From Clostridiales bacterium (GTDB lineage Bacteria; Bacillota_A; Clostridia; Christensenellales; Pumilibacteraceae), in contig JAISDO010000015.1 of assembly GCA_031264755.1 (NCBI GenBank), forward strand, positions 17,755-81,754: a DNA stretch of 64,000 nucleotides, given 5' to 3'. Positions 7,175-16,899 of this stretch are shown here, one piece after another; position 1 is the first letter of the stretch, and each line of letters opens with the position of its first letter. Position numbers and translations under genes: made by a program. The notes beneath the pieces are model-generated. The model had not been told where the DNA came from. It did no database searches and worked only from the letters and a program-made list of their open reading frames with translations.

Positions 7175-7356
7175 GTCAAATAATGTATTGGGTTGGATAT
7201 GAAGATAGATGGATTTTGGTATTTTGATCTATCTGTAGTGTGATTGTTGACAATGTTACAATAGTTTGTAAATACTTATTTTAAGTATTTGATATAGTTG
7301 TTTTAATTGCAATTAATCAAACATTAGTGTTGATATATTGTTTGATTTGAGTATAT

Positions 7357-7384
7357 TTGCTTTTTGTCTTCAATGTAGTACAAT
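7357..7384 (+). promoter_or_regulatory. leaderless promoter of the 7391 lipoprotein gene
   Basis: TTGCTT (7357-7362), 16-base spacer, TACAAT (7379-7384), then six bases to the ATG at 7391, so the predicted +1 is the A of the start codon. Confidence 0.6.
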
Positions 7385-7390
7385 TGGACT

Positions 7391-10036
7391 ATGCATAAGT
7401 ATGGGACAAGATTGATATTGTGTATATGTTGGTTGGTTGTAGTTGGGTGTGCCTTGGTAGCTTGTAGTATTGCACAAGATGATCCCAATGACAAATTGCC
7501 CAAACCCAAACAAAACCAATCTCAATTGGAGATTGTAGGCTTGCCCAACGAAGTAGATATAGTTGACAAGTATATCTACTTGCAGATTGTAGGTGGAGAT
7601 ACCAACAATGTTGTAAGTTGGAGTATAGTTGATATTGATAGAGAGATTGCAACTATAGATGCCAATGGCAAGGTCTCATTGCATGGCGTTGGAGTCTTCA
7701 GGGTACGAGCAATTATGCCGGGCAATGATCTATATAGGGATGTGAGTACTGTTAGTGACTTTGTACGTATAGTTGATACTAGTGAGGAGACTCTTGTAAT
7801 TGAAAAACAAGATCAAGAGCCACTTGTGTTGTGTGAGTTGAAAGATGAGTATGAATATGATGCAACCTTTGGGGTCAGTGTATCTGGTGGTAGCATTCAG
7901 GTGAGTTATGCTATTGAGCTAAGTGTTGTGGGTAGTGATAGTGTGGCTATCTTAGTTGGCAATACTGTACATATTGTGGGTGTAGGAGACTTTAGGATAG
8001 GTGCATACAAGCAAGGGGATGAGTACTACAACGATGTCTTTGTCACAAGCAATCCAATAGCGGCAACACCCAAAAAGGTGTCTGTGGTAGATGTAGTTGC
8101 TGTAGACAAGTATTATGACGGTACAATTGATGTAGCAACTCAAGGTGGAAGTCTAGATATAGAGATACCAAGTTTGGACTTTGAGATAGAGTATGCTCGT
8201 GCTGTGACAGCTGATGTGGGGCAAGATATACCAGTTGAGATAGGTGTACAACTAGTCAACAATGATAGCAATCTATATGTGTTGGCGTGTGATATTGTGT
8301 ACTCTACCGTCAATATATTGCCTGTCAAGTTGGATGCTCCTATTGTGACGCAATTGCAAGATACTAGATGGATAGAGTGGGATACTGTTGCCTTTGCTAC
8401 CCAATACAAGATAATAGTAGATACAACACAAGAGTATATTGTGGACGTTGCCACTAGATATATGCTAGATGCTACTAGTGCAGCCAAATATACCATAACA
8501 GTTGTAGCCACGACGGATAGTGCCAACTATATAGATAGCGAGGTATCCAATGAGATAGTGTTGCAACTTGTGAGGTTGGATGTGCCACAATTGACGTTGG
8601 ACAAAGATCTTGCTTTGGTAAATGTATTGTATGATGCTGATGTGTCAATAGTGGAGTGTAGTATAGATGGCATCAATTATAGCACTGATGCGTTGCCCGT
8701 ACTTGGTGATACAACTAATTGTGTATATGCAAGAGCATTGCCAGTAGATGCAAATAGCTTGTATGTAGAGAGTGATGTTGTATCGCATCAGGTGATCTTC
8801 TTGCCTCGTGTAGATGATGTAGGAGTGGAGCAATATGGCAATGATTTTGAGTTGAGTTGGTCTCGTCTCCAAAATGCCATTGGATATAATGTATATGTTG
8901 ATAATGAGTGGATAGGATACGCTGATTGCAATACGTATCATTACAACTCTACACAAGGTTTTGTGCTCAAGATACAAGCGGTTGGCAATGATTGGACAGT
9001 GTCTAGCGTATCACAAGATTGGACTATTACACATCAAGGGCTAATGGGACAAGGTACACAAGACGATCCTTATGAGATATATTGCTACACTGACTTGCTA
9101 TATATCAACGACGACAATTGCAAGTACTATGCATTGATGCAAGATATAACTCTACCTGATGGGTTTGAATTGGACGGTCTAGATATTGTGGGGTTTGATG
9201 GGGTGTTTGACGGAAGGGGCAATAATATATACAATATTGGTAGCAATAGAGGGTTGTTTGGTACAGTTGGGCACAATGGTGTTGTTGCCAATCTCAATGT
9301 GCATCTCAATATTGATACGGACAAAGACACCAATGTAGGTGGTATTGCTAGTGTCATCTATGGTACAGTGCGTGACGTGCGTATACATGGTAGCATAATA
9401 GCCCAGTCAGCTAGCAATGTGGGTGGTATTGCTGGTATTGTAGAGGGGGCTACTGTGTACAATGTTGCCAATCATGCGGTCGTAGAGGGCAATGGCAATG
9501 TAGGTGGTATCGCAGGCAACGCTCGTGACAGTATAGTTGCATTTGTATACAATCAGGCTAGATTGACAGGGAGCAATACAGGAGGCATACTTGGATTGTG
9601 TGACAATAGTACTGTGCTTGGTAGCTATAATACAGGTGATCTGTATGCTATGCACGAAGTGGACAAGGTAGGTGGCATAGTTGGCAGTGCTATAGGCAAA
9701 AGTGTGATTGTTGGCAATTATAATTTGGGACATATATTGTCTAATAAGAGTGTCAAGTATACTGAGGGGAATGGCATATTGGGATATAGTGATGATGCTG
9801 TTGCCAAAAATGTAACTGTAGAATTTAATATCTATCTACATCAAGACAACATAATGCTACAAGGTATGAATGACTCGTTGGGGGACAATTATAGACCTAT
9901 TGAATATTGGGAGTGGACTACGTATTTGCCTCAACTCAATAGTGCTATCTTGAATTGTCATGACAAGTACACTTGGGTGGAGATGATTGGCGAGTGTTTT
10001 GACAATAGTGACAAATTGTGGTGGGAAGAGATATAA
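7391..10036 (+). CDS. large surface lipoprotein with YDG-like and GLUG-type repeats
   Basis: 881 residues. The N-terminus has basic residues, a hydrophobic stretch and the lipobox LVAC, so the protein is lipid-anchored on the outer face of the membrane. The early part has Ig-like beta repeats including KYYDGTIDVA (YDG-type). The middle has fibronectin-like strands (VNVLYDADVSIVECSIDG, FELSWSRLQNAIGYNVYVD). From about residue 550, DDPYEIYCYTDLLYIND opens a beta-helical section with GLUG-like repeats such as NVGGIAGIVEGATVYNVAN and NVGGIAGNARDSIVAFVYN, known from adhesins and IgA-protease-like proteins. No enzyme motif is seen. A role in adhesion or surface binding is inferred. Confidence 0.85.
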   Translation: MHKYGTRLILCICWLVVVGCALVACSIAQDDPNDKLPKPKQNQSQLEIVGLPNEVDIVDKYIYLQIVGGDTNNVVSWSIVDIDREIATIDANGKVSLHGVGVFRVRAIMPGNDLYRDVSTVSDFVRIVDTSEETLVIEKQDQEPLVLCELKDEYEYDATFGVSVSGGSIQVSYAIELSVVGSDSVAILVGNTVHIVGVGDFRIGAYKQGDEYYNDVFVTSNPIAATPKKVSVVDVVAVDKYYDGTIDVATQGGSLDIEIPSLDFEIEYARAVTADVGQDIPVEIGVQLVNNDSNLYVLACDIVYSTVNILPVKLDAPIVTQLQDTRWIEWDTVAFATQYKIIVDTTQEYIVDVATRYMLDATSAAKYTITVVATTDSANYIDSEVSNEIVLQLVRLDVPQLTLDKDLALVNVLYDADVSIVECSIDGINYSTDALPVLGDTTNCVYARALPVDANSLYVESDVVSHQVIFLPRVDDVGVEQYGNDFELSWSRLQNAIGYNVYVDNEWIGYADCNTYHYNSTQGFVLKIQAVGNDWTVSSVSQDWTITHQGLMGQGTQDDPYEIYCYTDLLYINDDNCKYYALMQDITLPDGFELDGLDIVGFDGVFDGRGNNIYNIGSNRGLFGTVGHNGVVANLNVHLNIDTDKDTNVGGIASVIYGTVRDVRIHGSIIAQSASNVGGIAGIVEGATVYNVANHAVVEGNGNVGGIAGNARDSIVAFVYNQARLTGSNTGGILGLCDNSTVLGSYNTGDLYAMHEVDKVGGIVGSAIGKSVIVGNYNLGHILSNKSVKYTEGNGILGYSDDAVAKNVTVEFNIYLHQDNIMLQGMNDSLGDNYRPIEYWEWTTYLPQLNSAILNCHDKYTWVEMIGECFDNSDKLWWEEI

Positions 10037-10077
10037 AATAATCACAACGTATACAACATTGGCATATTGTAATTGAT

Positions 10078-11313
10078 ATGAAGATGCATTTTGTAGGTTG
10101 CAATGGAGCTAGTATGTCACAGCTTGTCAAGATGGTGCAAGCACAAGGTATAGAGGTGACTGGTAGCGATATATCTATCAATGGGCACAATCCTATCAAT
10201 GTTATGCAAGTGGACGCAGTTGTGTATACAAGTGCAGTTGCCAATGACAATGTAGAGTTGGTAGAGGCTAGACGGTTGGGTATCCCAATTGTAGAGAGAG
10301 CGGCTCTATTGGGGCAAATAAGCCAAAACTATTCCAATGTGATTGCGGTAGCTGGCACGCATGGCAAGACCACTACTACTATTATGATTGGTGCGATGTT
10401 AGCTAGTCGCAATCCTACTATACATGTAGGTGGTGACAGTATAGGCGTAGGTGGCAATCGTATAGGTGGCAAGAGTTATTTTGTGACCGAAGCTTGTGAG
10501 TACAGACGCAATTTTCTTTATTTGAGACCACATATTGGTGTTGTACTCAATATGGATCTAGATCATGTAGATTGTTATGCTGATCTTGAACAATTGATAC
10601 AGGCTTACAATAGTTTTGTGAGTAGGTGTGATGTGTGTGTGGTACATACTAGTGTTGTAGACAAGATACATATAGATACTGACATAGTTACATTTGGTCA
10701 AGGTGGAGACTATACTGCTATCAATATAGTCAACGACCGTTGCAAGACTACATTTGATTGTTGTTATAGAGGGGTGTACATGTGTACTTTGACGGTCAAT
10801 ATGCAAGGGCAACACAATATAGACAATTGTCTAGCAAGTGTAGGAGTGTGTAGATGTCTTGGATTGGACAACATTGAGCTGGAGCACAATATATTAGGCT
10901 ATGAAGGTGTAAAGAGACGCTTTGAAATATTGTCAAGCGACGACAATTGTACAATTGTGTCTGATTATGCTCATCATCCCGAAGAGATTAAGGCAAGCCT
11001 AACTACCGCTAGAAGTATGCGTCGGCATGTCAGGGTGCTCTTCCAACCACATACATACAGTAGGACAAGAGCTTTTTTGCAAGAATTTGCAGATGCGTTG
11101 AGTACGGCAGACGAAGTGGGGATTGCACCTATATTTGCCGCTAGAGAGATACCAGATGGTACAACTAGTTTGATGTTAGTCAATATTATAGAGGGTGCTA
11201 TACTGGTGGATAATGTAGATGATATGAGGGACTTTGTATATGGAGATGTGCCAGATGACAGTTGTACGATAATTATGGGAGCGGGCGATATAGACAAGAT
11301 ATTGAGGGTATAG
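10078..11313 (+). CDS. murC: UDP-N-acetylmuramate--L-alanine ligase
   Basis: 411 residues, slightly short for MurC (about 440-460). ATP-dependent cytoplasmic ligase that adds L-Ala to UDP-MurNAc in peptidoglycan synthesis. The P-loop is AGTHGKTTTT; the N-terminal Rossmann part is HFVGCNGASMSQLV (usually HFIGIGGIGMS), and TSAVANDNVELVEARRLGIP, DYAHHPEEIKA and FQPHTYSRTRAF are family hallmarks. The start at ATG 10078 has no ribosome binding site, and an in-frame ATG lies two codons later. It is followed by a terminator at 11404-11431. Confidence 0.94.
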   Translation: MKMHFVGCNGASMSQLVKMVQAQGIEVTGSDISINGHNPINVMQVDAVVYTSAVANDNVELVEARRLGIPIVERAALLGQISQNYSNVIAVAGTHGKTTTTIMIGAMLASRNPTIHVGGDSIGVGGNRIGGKSYFVTEACEYRRNFLYLRPHIGVVLNMDLDHVDCYADLEQLIQAYNSFVSRCDVCVVHTSVVDKIHIDTDIVTFGQGGDYTAINIVNDRCKTTFDCCYRGVYMCTLTVNMQGQHNIDNCLASVGVCRCLGLDNIELEHNILGYEGVKRRFEILSSDDNCTIVSDYAHHPEEIKASLTTARSMRRHVRVLFQPHTYSRTRAFLQEFADALSTADEVGIAPIFAAREIPDGTTSLMLVNIIEGAILVDNVDDMRDFVYGDVPDDSCTIIMGAGDIDKILRV

Positions 11314-11403
11314 TTGTTGATTTTGTCCTAACCATTGATATCTTGAGTTGAGTATGCATCTCAAGCACTACATCTTAGAATCATGGCAATATAATATGTC
11401 TAG

Positions 11404-11431
11404 CAATCACTTTGGATGTCACAAGTGATTG
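11404..11431 (+). terminator. terminator after murC
   Basis: CAATCACTT (11404-11412) pairs with AAGTGATTG (11423-11431), followed by the T-rich TTGTATTGT. Confidence 0.65.
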
Positions 11432-11467
11432 TTGTATTGTGCAGGATAATTTACATAGTGGCTACAT

Positions 11468-12550
11468 ATGACAATAACATCAGAGATAGTATATTATTGG
11501 ATGCATTTGGCATCTATATCTAGATCAAAACAGAACGCATTGCTGCAAGAGTGTGATAGTGAGCTGGATTTGTGGTACGATTTGGACAATATTGCATTCA
11601 GGAGCAAGCTACAGGACAAGCTAGATCTATTGCAAAGATTTAGAGATGTCAACTACATATCCAACAAGCTAGACCAACTTGATGATAGGGGTATACAGTT
11701 GATATCAATCAAGCACAAGTCGTATCCTGTATATTTGCAAAATATATATGACCCACCCAAATTATTGTTTGCACAAGGTGATGTACAGTTGCTAGAGAGC
11801 AACTGTGTAGCTGTTGTGGGTACACGCTATTGCACAAGGTATGGCCAACTTATGTCTAAGAAGATGGTCAATGATTTGGTAGATTGTGGTCTAACTATAG
11901 TGAGTGGATTAGCTACAGGTATAGATACCTATGCTCATAGAGCAGCAATTGACCGCAACGGCAATACTATAGCAGTTATTGCTGGTGGGTTTGACAATAT
12001 ACATCCTGCCATCAATACTAATTTGTCCACAAATATAGCTAGTCAGGGATTGTTGCTAAGCGAGTATGCTCCTCATATTGTACCTAAGCCTTATATGTTT
12101 GTAGAACGCAATCGTATAGTATCTGGATTGTCTCACGGGGTGCTAGTAGTAGAGGCGGGTATTAAGAGTGGTGCAATGATAACTGCCAACCTAGGATTGG
12201 AACAAGGAAGGAACATATATTGTGTCCCTGGCAATGTCAATAGCTCACAGAGCATGGGTACTAATCAACTCATCAAACAAGGAGCTATGTTGGTCACAGA
12301 TGGCATAGAGATAGCTAGAGATCTAAGGCTGATATGTGAAAGTGCTACACTACATAGTACGCAACAGGTCAAATTGGATTTTTTTGAACAGCAGGTATAT
12401 GATGTATTAATGCTCAAAGGCAAGCTATCTTTTGATAGTCTAGTAGATATCTTGCAATGCAATGCGAGAGAGTTGGCTGTAATATTGACCAATATGGAGA
12501 TCAAATCTATAATTGTCAAACACCCCAACAATTTGTATAGTTGTGATTGA
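11468..12550 (+). CDS. dprA: DNA-processing protein DprA
   Basis: 360 residues. DprA loads RecA on incoming single-stranded DNA during transformation. The Rossmann-like core shows VAVVGTRYCTRYGQ, IVSGLATGIDTYAHRAA, NTIAVIAGGFDNIHPA, ERNRIVSGLSHGVLVVEA and GRNIYCVPGNV, all diagnostic. An N-terminal helical region and a C-terminal winged-helix-like region (about residues 300-360) flank it. It stands directly before topA, a common Firmicute order. GATAAT near 11445 could be a -10. Confidence 0.94.
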   Translation: MTITSEIVYYWMHLASISRSKQNALLQECDSELDLWYDLDNIAFRSKLQDKLDLLQRFRDVNYISNKLDQLDDRGIQLISIKHKSYPVYLQNIYDPPKLLFAQGDVQLLESNCVAVVGTRYCTRYGQLMSKKMVNDLVDCGLTIVSGLATGIDTYAHRAAIDRNGNTIAVIAGGFDNIHPAINTNLSTNIASQGLLLSEYAPHIVPKPYMFVERNRIVSGLSHGVLVVEAGIKSGAMITANLGLEQGRNIYCVPGNVNSSQSMGTNQLIKQGAMLVTDGIEIARDLRLICESATLHSTQQVKLDFFEQQVYDVLMLKGKLSFDSLVDILQCNARELAVILTNMEIKSIIVKHPNNLYSCD

Positions 12551-12702
12551 GCAATATCAACAACTGCAATCACCAATTATAGGTGTTTTGGTGGCTAATT
12601 GCCCTGATGTTGACCAATCTCGAGAGTTATACTCGCACAATCGTATCAATTGTGATATTGTATTATCCACCCTAACTCCACACTTTAGTTTTTGGTGTTT
12701 TG

Positions 12703-12731
12703 TTGACAAGCCAAAGTGCTTGTGCTAAAAT
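12703..12731 (+). promoter_or_regulatory. promoter of topA
   Basis: TTGACA (12703-12708), 17-base spacer, TAAAAT (12726-12731). The leader to the topA ATG is about 80 bases. Confidence 0.7.
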
Positions 12732-12820
12732 AGCATTTGTGTAAGAGACATATTTTGGCAATGTTTTGTGTGATTGCATAGTGTTGTTGATTGGTTGCTT
12801 ACGAGTATTAGGGGATATGG

Positions 12821-14983
12821 ATGAAACTTGTCATTATAGAAGGTGCCGGCAAACAAGCAACGATAGAGAAGTATTTGGGTAGTGGGTACAAAGTTTTTGC
12901 AACTAAGGGACACATAAGAGACTTGCCACTCAAAAGAATAGGTGTAGATATCAAAAAGAATTTTGCACCTAAGTATGAGATAATGCCTGACAAGCAAGAT
13001 GTAGTCAACAAGTTGCAGTCAGCTGCCAAAAAAGCAGATCAAATATATCTTGCAACAGACCCTGATAGAGAGGGCGAAGCTATAAGTTGGCATTTGGCTA
13101 GTATACTAGATATTGGCTTGGATGCTCCTGTACGAATTGTCTTCAACGAAATATCAAAGAAGGCTATCAATACGGCACTAGACAATCCACGCTCTGTAGA
13201 TATCAATCTAGTGGACGCTCAACAAGCAAGGAGAGTGTTGGACAGATTGGTAGGTTACAAGTTGTCGCCTTTGCTCATCAAAAAGATACAGAGAGGCATG
13301 AGTGCTGGTAGAGTGCAGTCAGTTACTCTAAGGTTGATAGTAGACAGAGAGAGAGAGATTAGGGCATTTGTGCCTGAAGAGTATTGGACATTTTTTAGTG
13401 TATTGCAGGTATTGGACGCCAAAGGCAGTCAATCCAAGTTTAAGGCTGAGTTGCATAGTATAGGTGGCAAGAAGATCAAACTAGGCAACAAAGAAGAATT
13501 GGACGTGGTGAGGCAAGCAATAGCGGCACACAAGTATACAGTGACCAATGTCAAGAAGTCAGTAACGACCTCCAAGTCCCCCGCTCCATTCGTCACTAGT
13601 ACTATGCAACAAGACGCACTCAACAAGCTGGGTATGTCACTCAAACAGACTAGTTTGTCCGCTCAGGCTCTATACGAAGGCGTTGAATTGGGCACAACAG
13701 GCAAGACCGCTCTTGTCACATACATTAGGACGGATAGTCCTAGAGTATCGCCAGATGCTCAGGCTGCTGCCAAAGAGTACATTATTGCCAAATATGGTGA
13801 TAGATATTGTCCTGCCAAACCCAATATCTTCAAATCCAAAAAAGCCGCTCAAGATGCTCACGAATGCATACGTCCTATAGATATCAAGTTGACTCCTGAT
13901 AGTGTCAAGCAACACTTGCGACCTGCTGACTTCAAGCTATACAAGTTGATATATGAGAGGTTTTTGGCTAGTCAAATGAGTATGGCTCAGTACAATAGTG
14001 TGTCTGTAGATATAGATTGCAACAACTACAACTTTAGGGCTACGGGTAGGAGTGTCTTGTTTGAGGGCTACACTGTAGTGTATTCTAATTATAGTGAGAA
14101 GAAAGAAGAGCCTGAGGACAATGCATTGTTGCCAGATTTGCAAGTAGGTGACAAGCCCGATTGGATTGAAGACAAGTTTGAACAAAAATTCACCAAACCG
14201 CCTGCTAGGTACAATGAAGCTAGCCTAGTCAAAAAGATGGAAGAGAGTGGCATAGGTCGTCCCGCTACTTATACGCCCACAATCGCTACAATCATAGCCC
14301 GCAAGTATGTCACCAAAGATGGCAAGACTCTTGTACCTACCGAGTTAGGATTCAAATGTGTAGATATGCTTGTCAACTATTTTCCTGACATAATGAATGT
14401 AGAATTCACCGCTGATATGGAGCAGAACTTGGATGACATAGAAGATGGTGGCAAGAATTGGCAAAGTGTGATAGGAACATTCTACGGGGAGTTTGAGCCT
14501 AAGCTCAAACAAGCACTTGGAGATAGTTATACTCTCAAAGAACCCGACGAAGAGACAGATTGGGATTGTAGTCAGTGTGGTCACAAGTTGGTAATCAAAG
14601 ATGGCAGATATGGCAAATTTTTTTCGTGTAGCAACTATCCAACTTGCAAGCATATGATGGTAATAGGTCAAGATGGTCAACCTATAGACAAGCCTAAGCC
14701 TGTTGTCAGTGACGTCAAGTGTGACAAGTGTGGGGCCGACATGTTAGAAAGACAAGGGAAGTACGGCAAATTCTTGGGTTGTAGTGCTTATCCTAAGTGT
14801 CGCAATCTAGTCAAGCTAGTTACAGAAGACGACACACAATCGTTGCAAGATGTACTCCCCAACAAATGCCCTAAGTGTGACAAGCCACTCAAGAAGATAA
14901 CATATGGCAAAGCCAAGCAGCCTTTTTATGGATGTACGGGATACCCTGAGTGCAAGTATACCACTAAGACATTGCCAGAGTAA
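12821..14983 (+). CDS. topA: DNA topoisomerase I
   Basis: 720 residues. Type IA topoisomerase that relaxes negative supercoils behind RNA polymerase. The TOPRIM domain begins at VIIEGAGKQATIEKYLG (usually VESPAKAKTIEKYLG) and carries DPDREGEAISWHL; the catalytic Tyr is in TYIRTDSPRVSPD. ESGIGRPATYTPTIATI is also typical. The C-terminus has three four-cysteine zinc ribbons at about residues 575-715 (CSQCGHKL, CDKCGADM, CPKCDKPL). AGGGGAT upstream supports the start. Confidence 0.96.
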   Translation: MKLVIIEGAGKQATIEKYLGSGYKVFATKGHIRDLPLKRIGVDIKKNFAPKYEIMPDKQDVVNKLQSAAKKADQIYLATDPDREGEAISWHLASILDIGLDAPVRIVFNEISKKAINTALDNPRSVDINLVDAQQARRVLDRLVGYKLSPLLIKKIQRGMSAGRVQSVTLRLIVDREREIRAFVPEEYWTFFSVLQVLDAKGSQSKFKAELHSIGGKKIKLGNKEELDVVRQAIAAHKYTVTNVKKSVTTSKSPAPFVTSTMQQDALNKLGMSLKQTSLSAQALYEGVELGTTGKTALVTYIRTDSPRVSPDAQAAAKEYIIAKYGDRYCPAKPNIFKSKKAAQDAHECIRPIDIKLTPDSVKQHLRPADFKLYKLIYERFLASQMSMAQYNSVSVDIDCNNYNFRATGRSVLFEGYTVVYSNYSEKKEEPEDNALLPDLQVGDKPDWIEDKFEQKFTKPPARYNEASLVKKMEESGIGRPATYTPTIATIIARKYVTKDGKTLVPTELGFKCVDMLVNYFPDIMNVEFTADMEQNLDDIEDGGKNWQSVIGTFYGEFEPKLKQALGDSYTLKEPDEETDWDCSQCGHKLVIKDGRYGKFFSCSNYPTCKHMMVIGQDGQPIDKPKPVVSDVKCDKCGADMLERQGKYGKFLGCSAYPKCRNLVKLVTEDDTQSLQDVLPNKCPKCDKPLKKITYGKAKQPFYGCTGYPECKYTTKTLPE

Positions 14984-15048
14984 ATTTGCAATTATTTGTA
15001 ACTTGTGACCAATCAATATTGAATTGATGTCATATTTAAGCATATTAA

Positions 15049-15083
15049 TTAAGTCACTACCCACATCGTGGGTAGTGACTTAA
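15049..15083. terminator. bidirectional terminator between topA and the dpa operon
   Basis: Bases 15049-15064 and 15068-15083 form a perfect 16-bp stem with loop ATC between two converging transcription units. A and T rich flanks lie on both sides. Confidence 0.85.
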
Positions 15084-15150
15084 AATTATGGCAATATTTG
15101 AAGAGACCAACTAGTTTCTACATGGTTTGTGACGAGCCCATAAGGATGCA

Positions 15151-16833
15151 CTATACTAGTTTGACACCAAATTCGGTCAACACAGTATCTAGTTGTACTA
15201 TATAACCTAATAGTTGTGGAAGTCTCATGAGTTGACCATACCAAGGTTGAAGACTCATAGGGTCTTTGGTGTCCATCAATTTGGTTAGGTATGATTTGTT
15301 GATTAGTTGACTAGTGGTTGAATTGGTGGACAATATATCTTGTACTTTGGATTTGACATAGTTGTAGTATATCGGACTGAAGGTCTTAGGATAAGGGCTC
15401 TTTTTGCGATTCACAACACTATCAGGCAACAATCCTTTGAATGCTTGACGCATTATACCTTTTTCTCTACCGTTGAGAGATTTGAGATTCCATGGCAAGT
15501 TGTATGCAAATTCTACAAGACGGTGATCAGTAAAAGGCATTTGCACTTGCAACCCAGCAGCTCCGCTCATCATCTCTTTGCGCTCTAACAAGCTAGCTCC
15601 AAACCAGTTGAGATTGAGTACAAATAGCTCTCTTAGTCGTCTATCTTGCGACTCTTCGTTGTTGAGATAGGATACTGCGTTGAGTGTCTTATTGTAGTGT
15701 TCAGAGATATATTTGTTGGCTTTGGCAGAGTCTATGTCAAACACGTTAGTGCGTATAGACAGATCCATAGCCCAAGGGAAGCCATCAAGTTGTCGTATGG
15801 ATTGGTCGTGATACCAAGGATATCCACCAAATATTTCGTCAGCACATTCGCCGCTCACAGCTATATCAAAGTGTTTTTTGGTAGTTTGACACAATAAGAG
15901 TAGAGAACTGTCTATATCAGCCATACCGGGTAGACCTCTATATATAGCTGCATCCTGTATAGCTTTGGCAAGTGTCTCATTGTCTAACACAATATCAATA
16001 TGTTGGCTATCTACAAAATCACGCATGATTTTGATGTACTTTCTATCATGTTCGGGTTGAAAGTTGTTGGGTACAAAGTCAGTATCGCTATCTTTGTAGT
16101 CTACTGAGATAGTCGTTAGAGGAGCTTTGCGTGTCTTGCTAGTATTGGCTATAGTAGTCAATACGCTACTATCTATGCCACCAGACAGAAAGCATGCATA
16201 TGGCTTGTCTGTATTGAGGTATTCGTTGGTACGGTTGATGATAATATTGCGAGCATACTCTACAGTATCCTCTACATTCATATCCCAATCAATTGCATGC
16301 AAATTGTAGTAAGGGTAGTCTTTGATTTTGCCATCTTGGTATTTGATATAGTGTCCACTAGATACTGCGTGTATATCTTTGTACACACCACTATTGGAGG
16401 GTCTAGCAGGTCCTAGTACGAAGATTTGGTTGAGACTCTCTTGGTCCAATTTGGCAGGGATATCATAATCTACAAAGAGTTGACGCAACGTGGATGCGAA
16501 GACGAGTCGCTCTTGAGAGTAATGATAGAAGATATTCTTGGTGCCTATGCGGTCTCTAACTAGCAACAATTGATTGAGAGTCCCGTCATATATAGCAAAG
16601 GCATAGCTACCTTCAAAGTCTTCGAATGACTTTGTGCTTTTTTTGAGATAGTGGCTTAGTACAATTTGAGCGTTATTGGTTGTATTGTATTTTTGAGACA
16701 ATGCACTTTGAGCTACTAGAGTGCCAAAGAAGACAACACTTACTTTGTTGTCACCCAATCCTGTCTCAGCTGTAGATGCTATGCCTTGAGATTGTATGAC
16801 GCAATTATTGAGCTTGATGTATCCTGAAATCAT
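15151..16833 (-). CDS. asparagine-synthetase-like protein without the glutaminase cysteine
   Basis: 560 residues, related to AsnB (glutamine-hydrolysing asparagine synthetase). The synthetase half is intact: PP-loop FLSGGIDSSVL near residue 215, SGECADEIFGGYPW and the clostridial C-terminal GREKGIMRQAFKG with RKKSPYPKTFSP. The N-terminal amidotransferase domain is eroded. Active AsnB begins MC-G with Cys2 as nucleophile; this protein begins MISGYIKL, and the usual FNGEIYN loop reads FFGTLVAQ. AAAGGAT eight bases before the ATG supports this start, so Cys2 is not hidden upstream. It follows dpaB by 66 bases, as third gene of the dipicolinate operon. It may use free ammonia, or another amine and acid as beta-lactam synthetases do. 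Confidence 0.88.
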   Translation of the reverse strand: MISGYIKLNNCVIQSQGIASTAETGLGDNKVSVVFFGTLVAQSALSQKYNTTNNAQIVLSHYLKKSTKSFEDFEGSYAFAIYDGTLNQLLLVRDRIGTKNIFYHYSQERLVFASTLRQLFVDYDIPAKLDQESLNQIFVLGPARPSNSGVYKDIHAVSSGHYIKYQDGKIKDYPYYNLHAIDWDMNVEDTVEYARNIIINRTNEYLNTDKPYACFLSGGIDSSVLTTIANTSKTRKAPLTTISVDYKDSDTDFVPNNFQPEHDRKYIKIMRDFVDSQHIDIVLDNETLAKAIQDAAIYRGLPGMADIDSSLLLLCQTTKKHFDIAVSGECADEIFGGYPWYHDQSIRQLDGFPWAMDLSIRTNVFDIDSAKANKYISEHYNKTLNAVSYLNNEESQDRRLRELFVLNLNWFGASLLERKEMMSGAAGLQVQMPFTDHRLVEFAYNLPWNLKSLNGREKGIMRQAFKGLLPDSVVNRKKSPYPKTFSPIYYNYVKSKVQDILSTNSTTSQLINKSYLTKLMDTKDPMSLQPWYGQLMRLPQLLGYIVQLDTVLTEFGVKLV

Positions 16834-16899
16834 TGTTTGATATCCTTTACAAAAAAATATATTTGTGTTTATAAATACACCTATAAAATATATTTGGTA

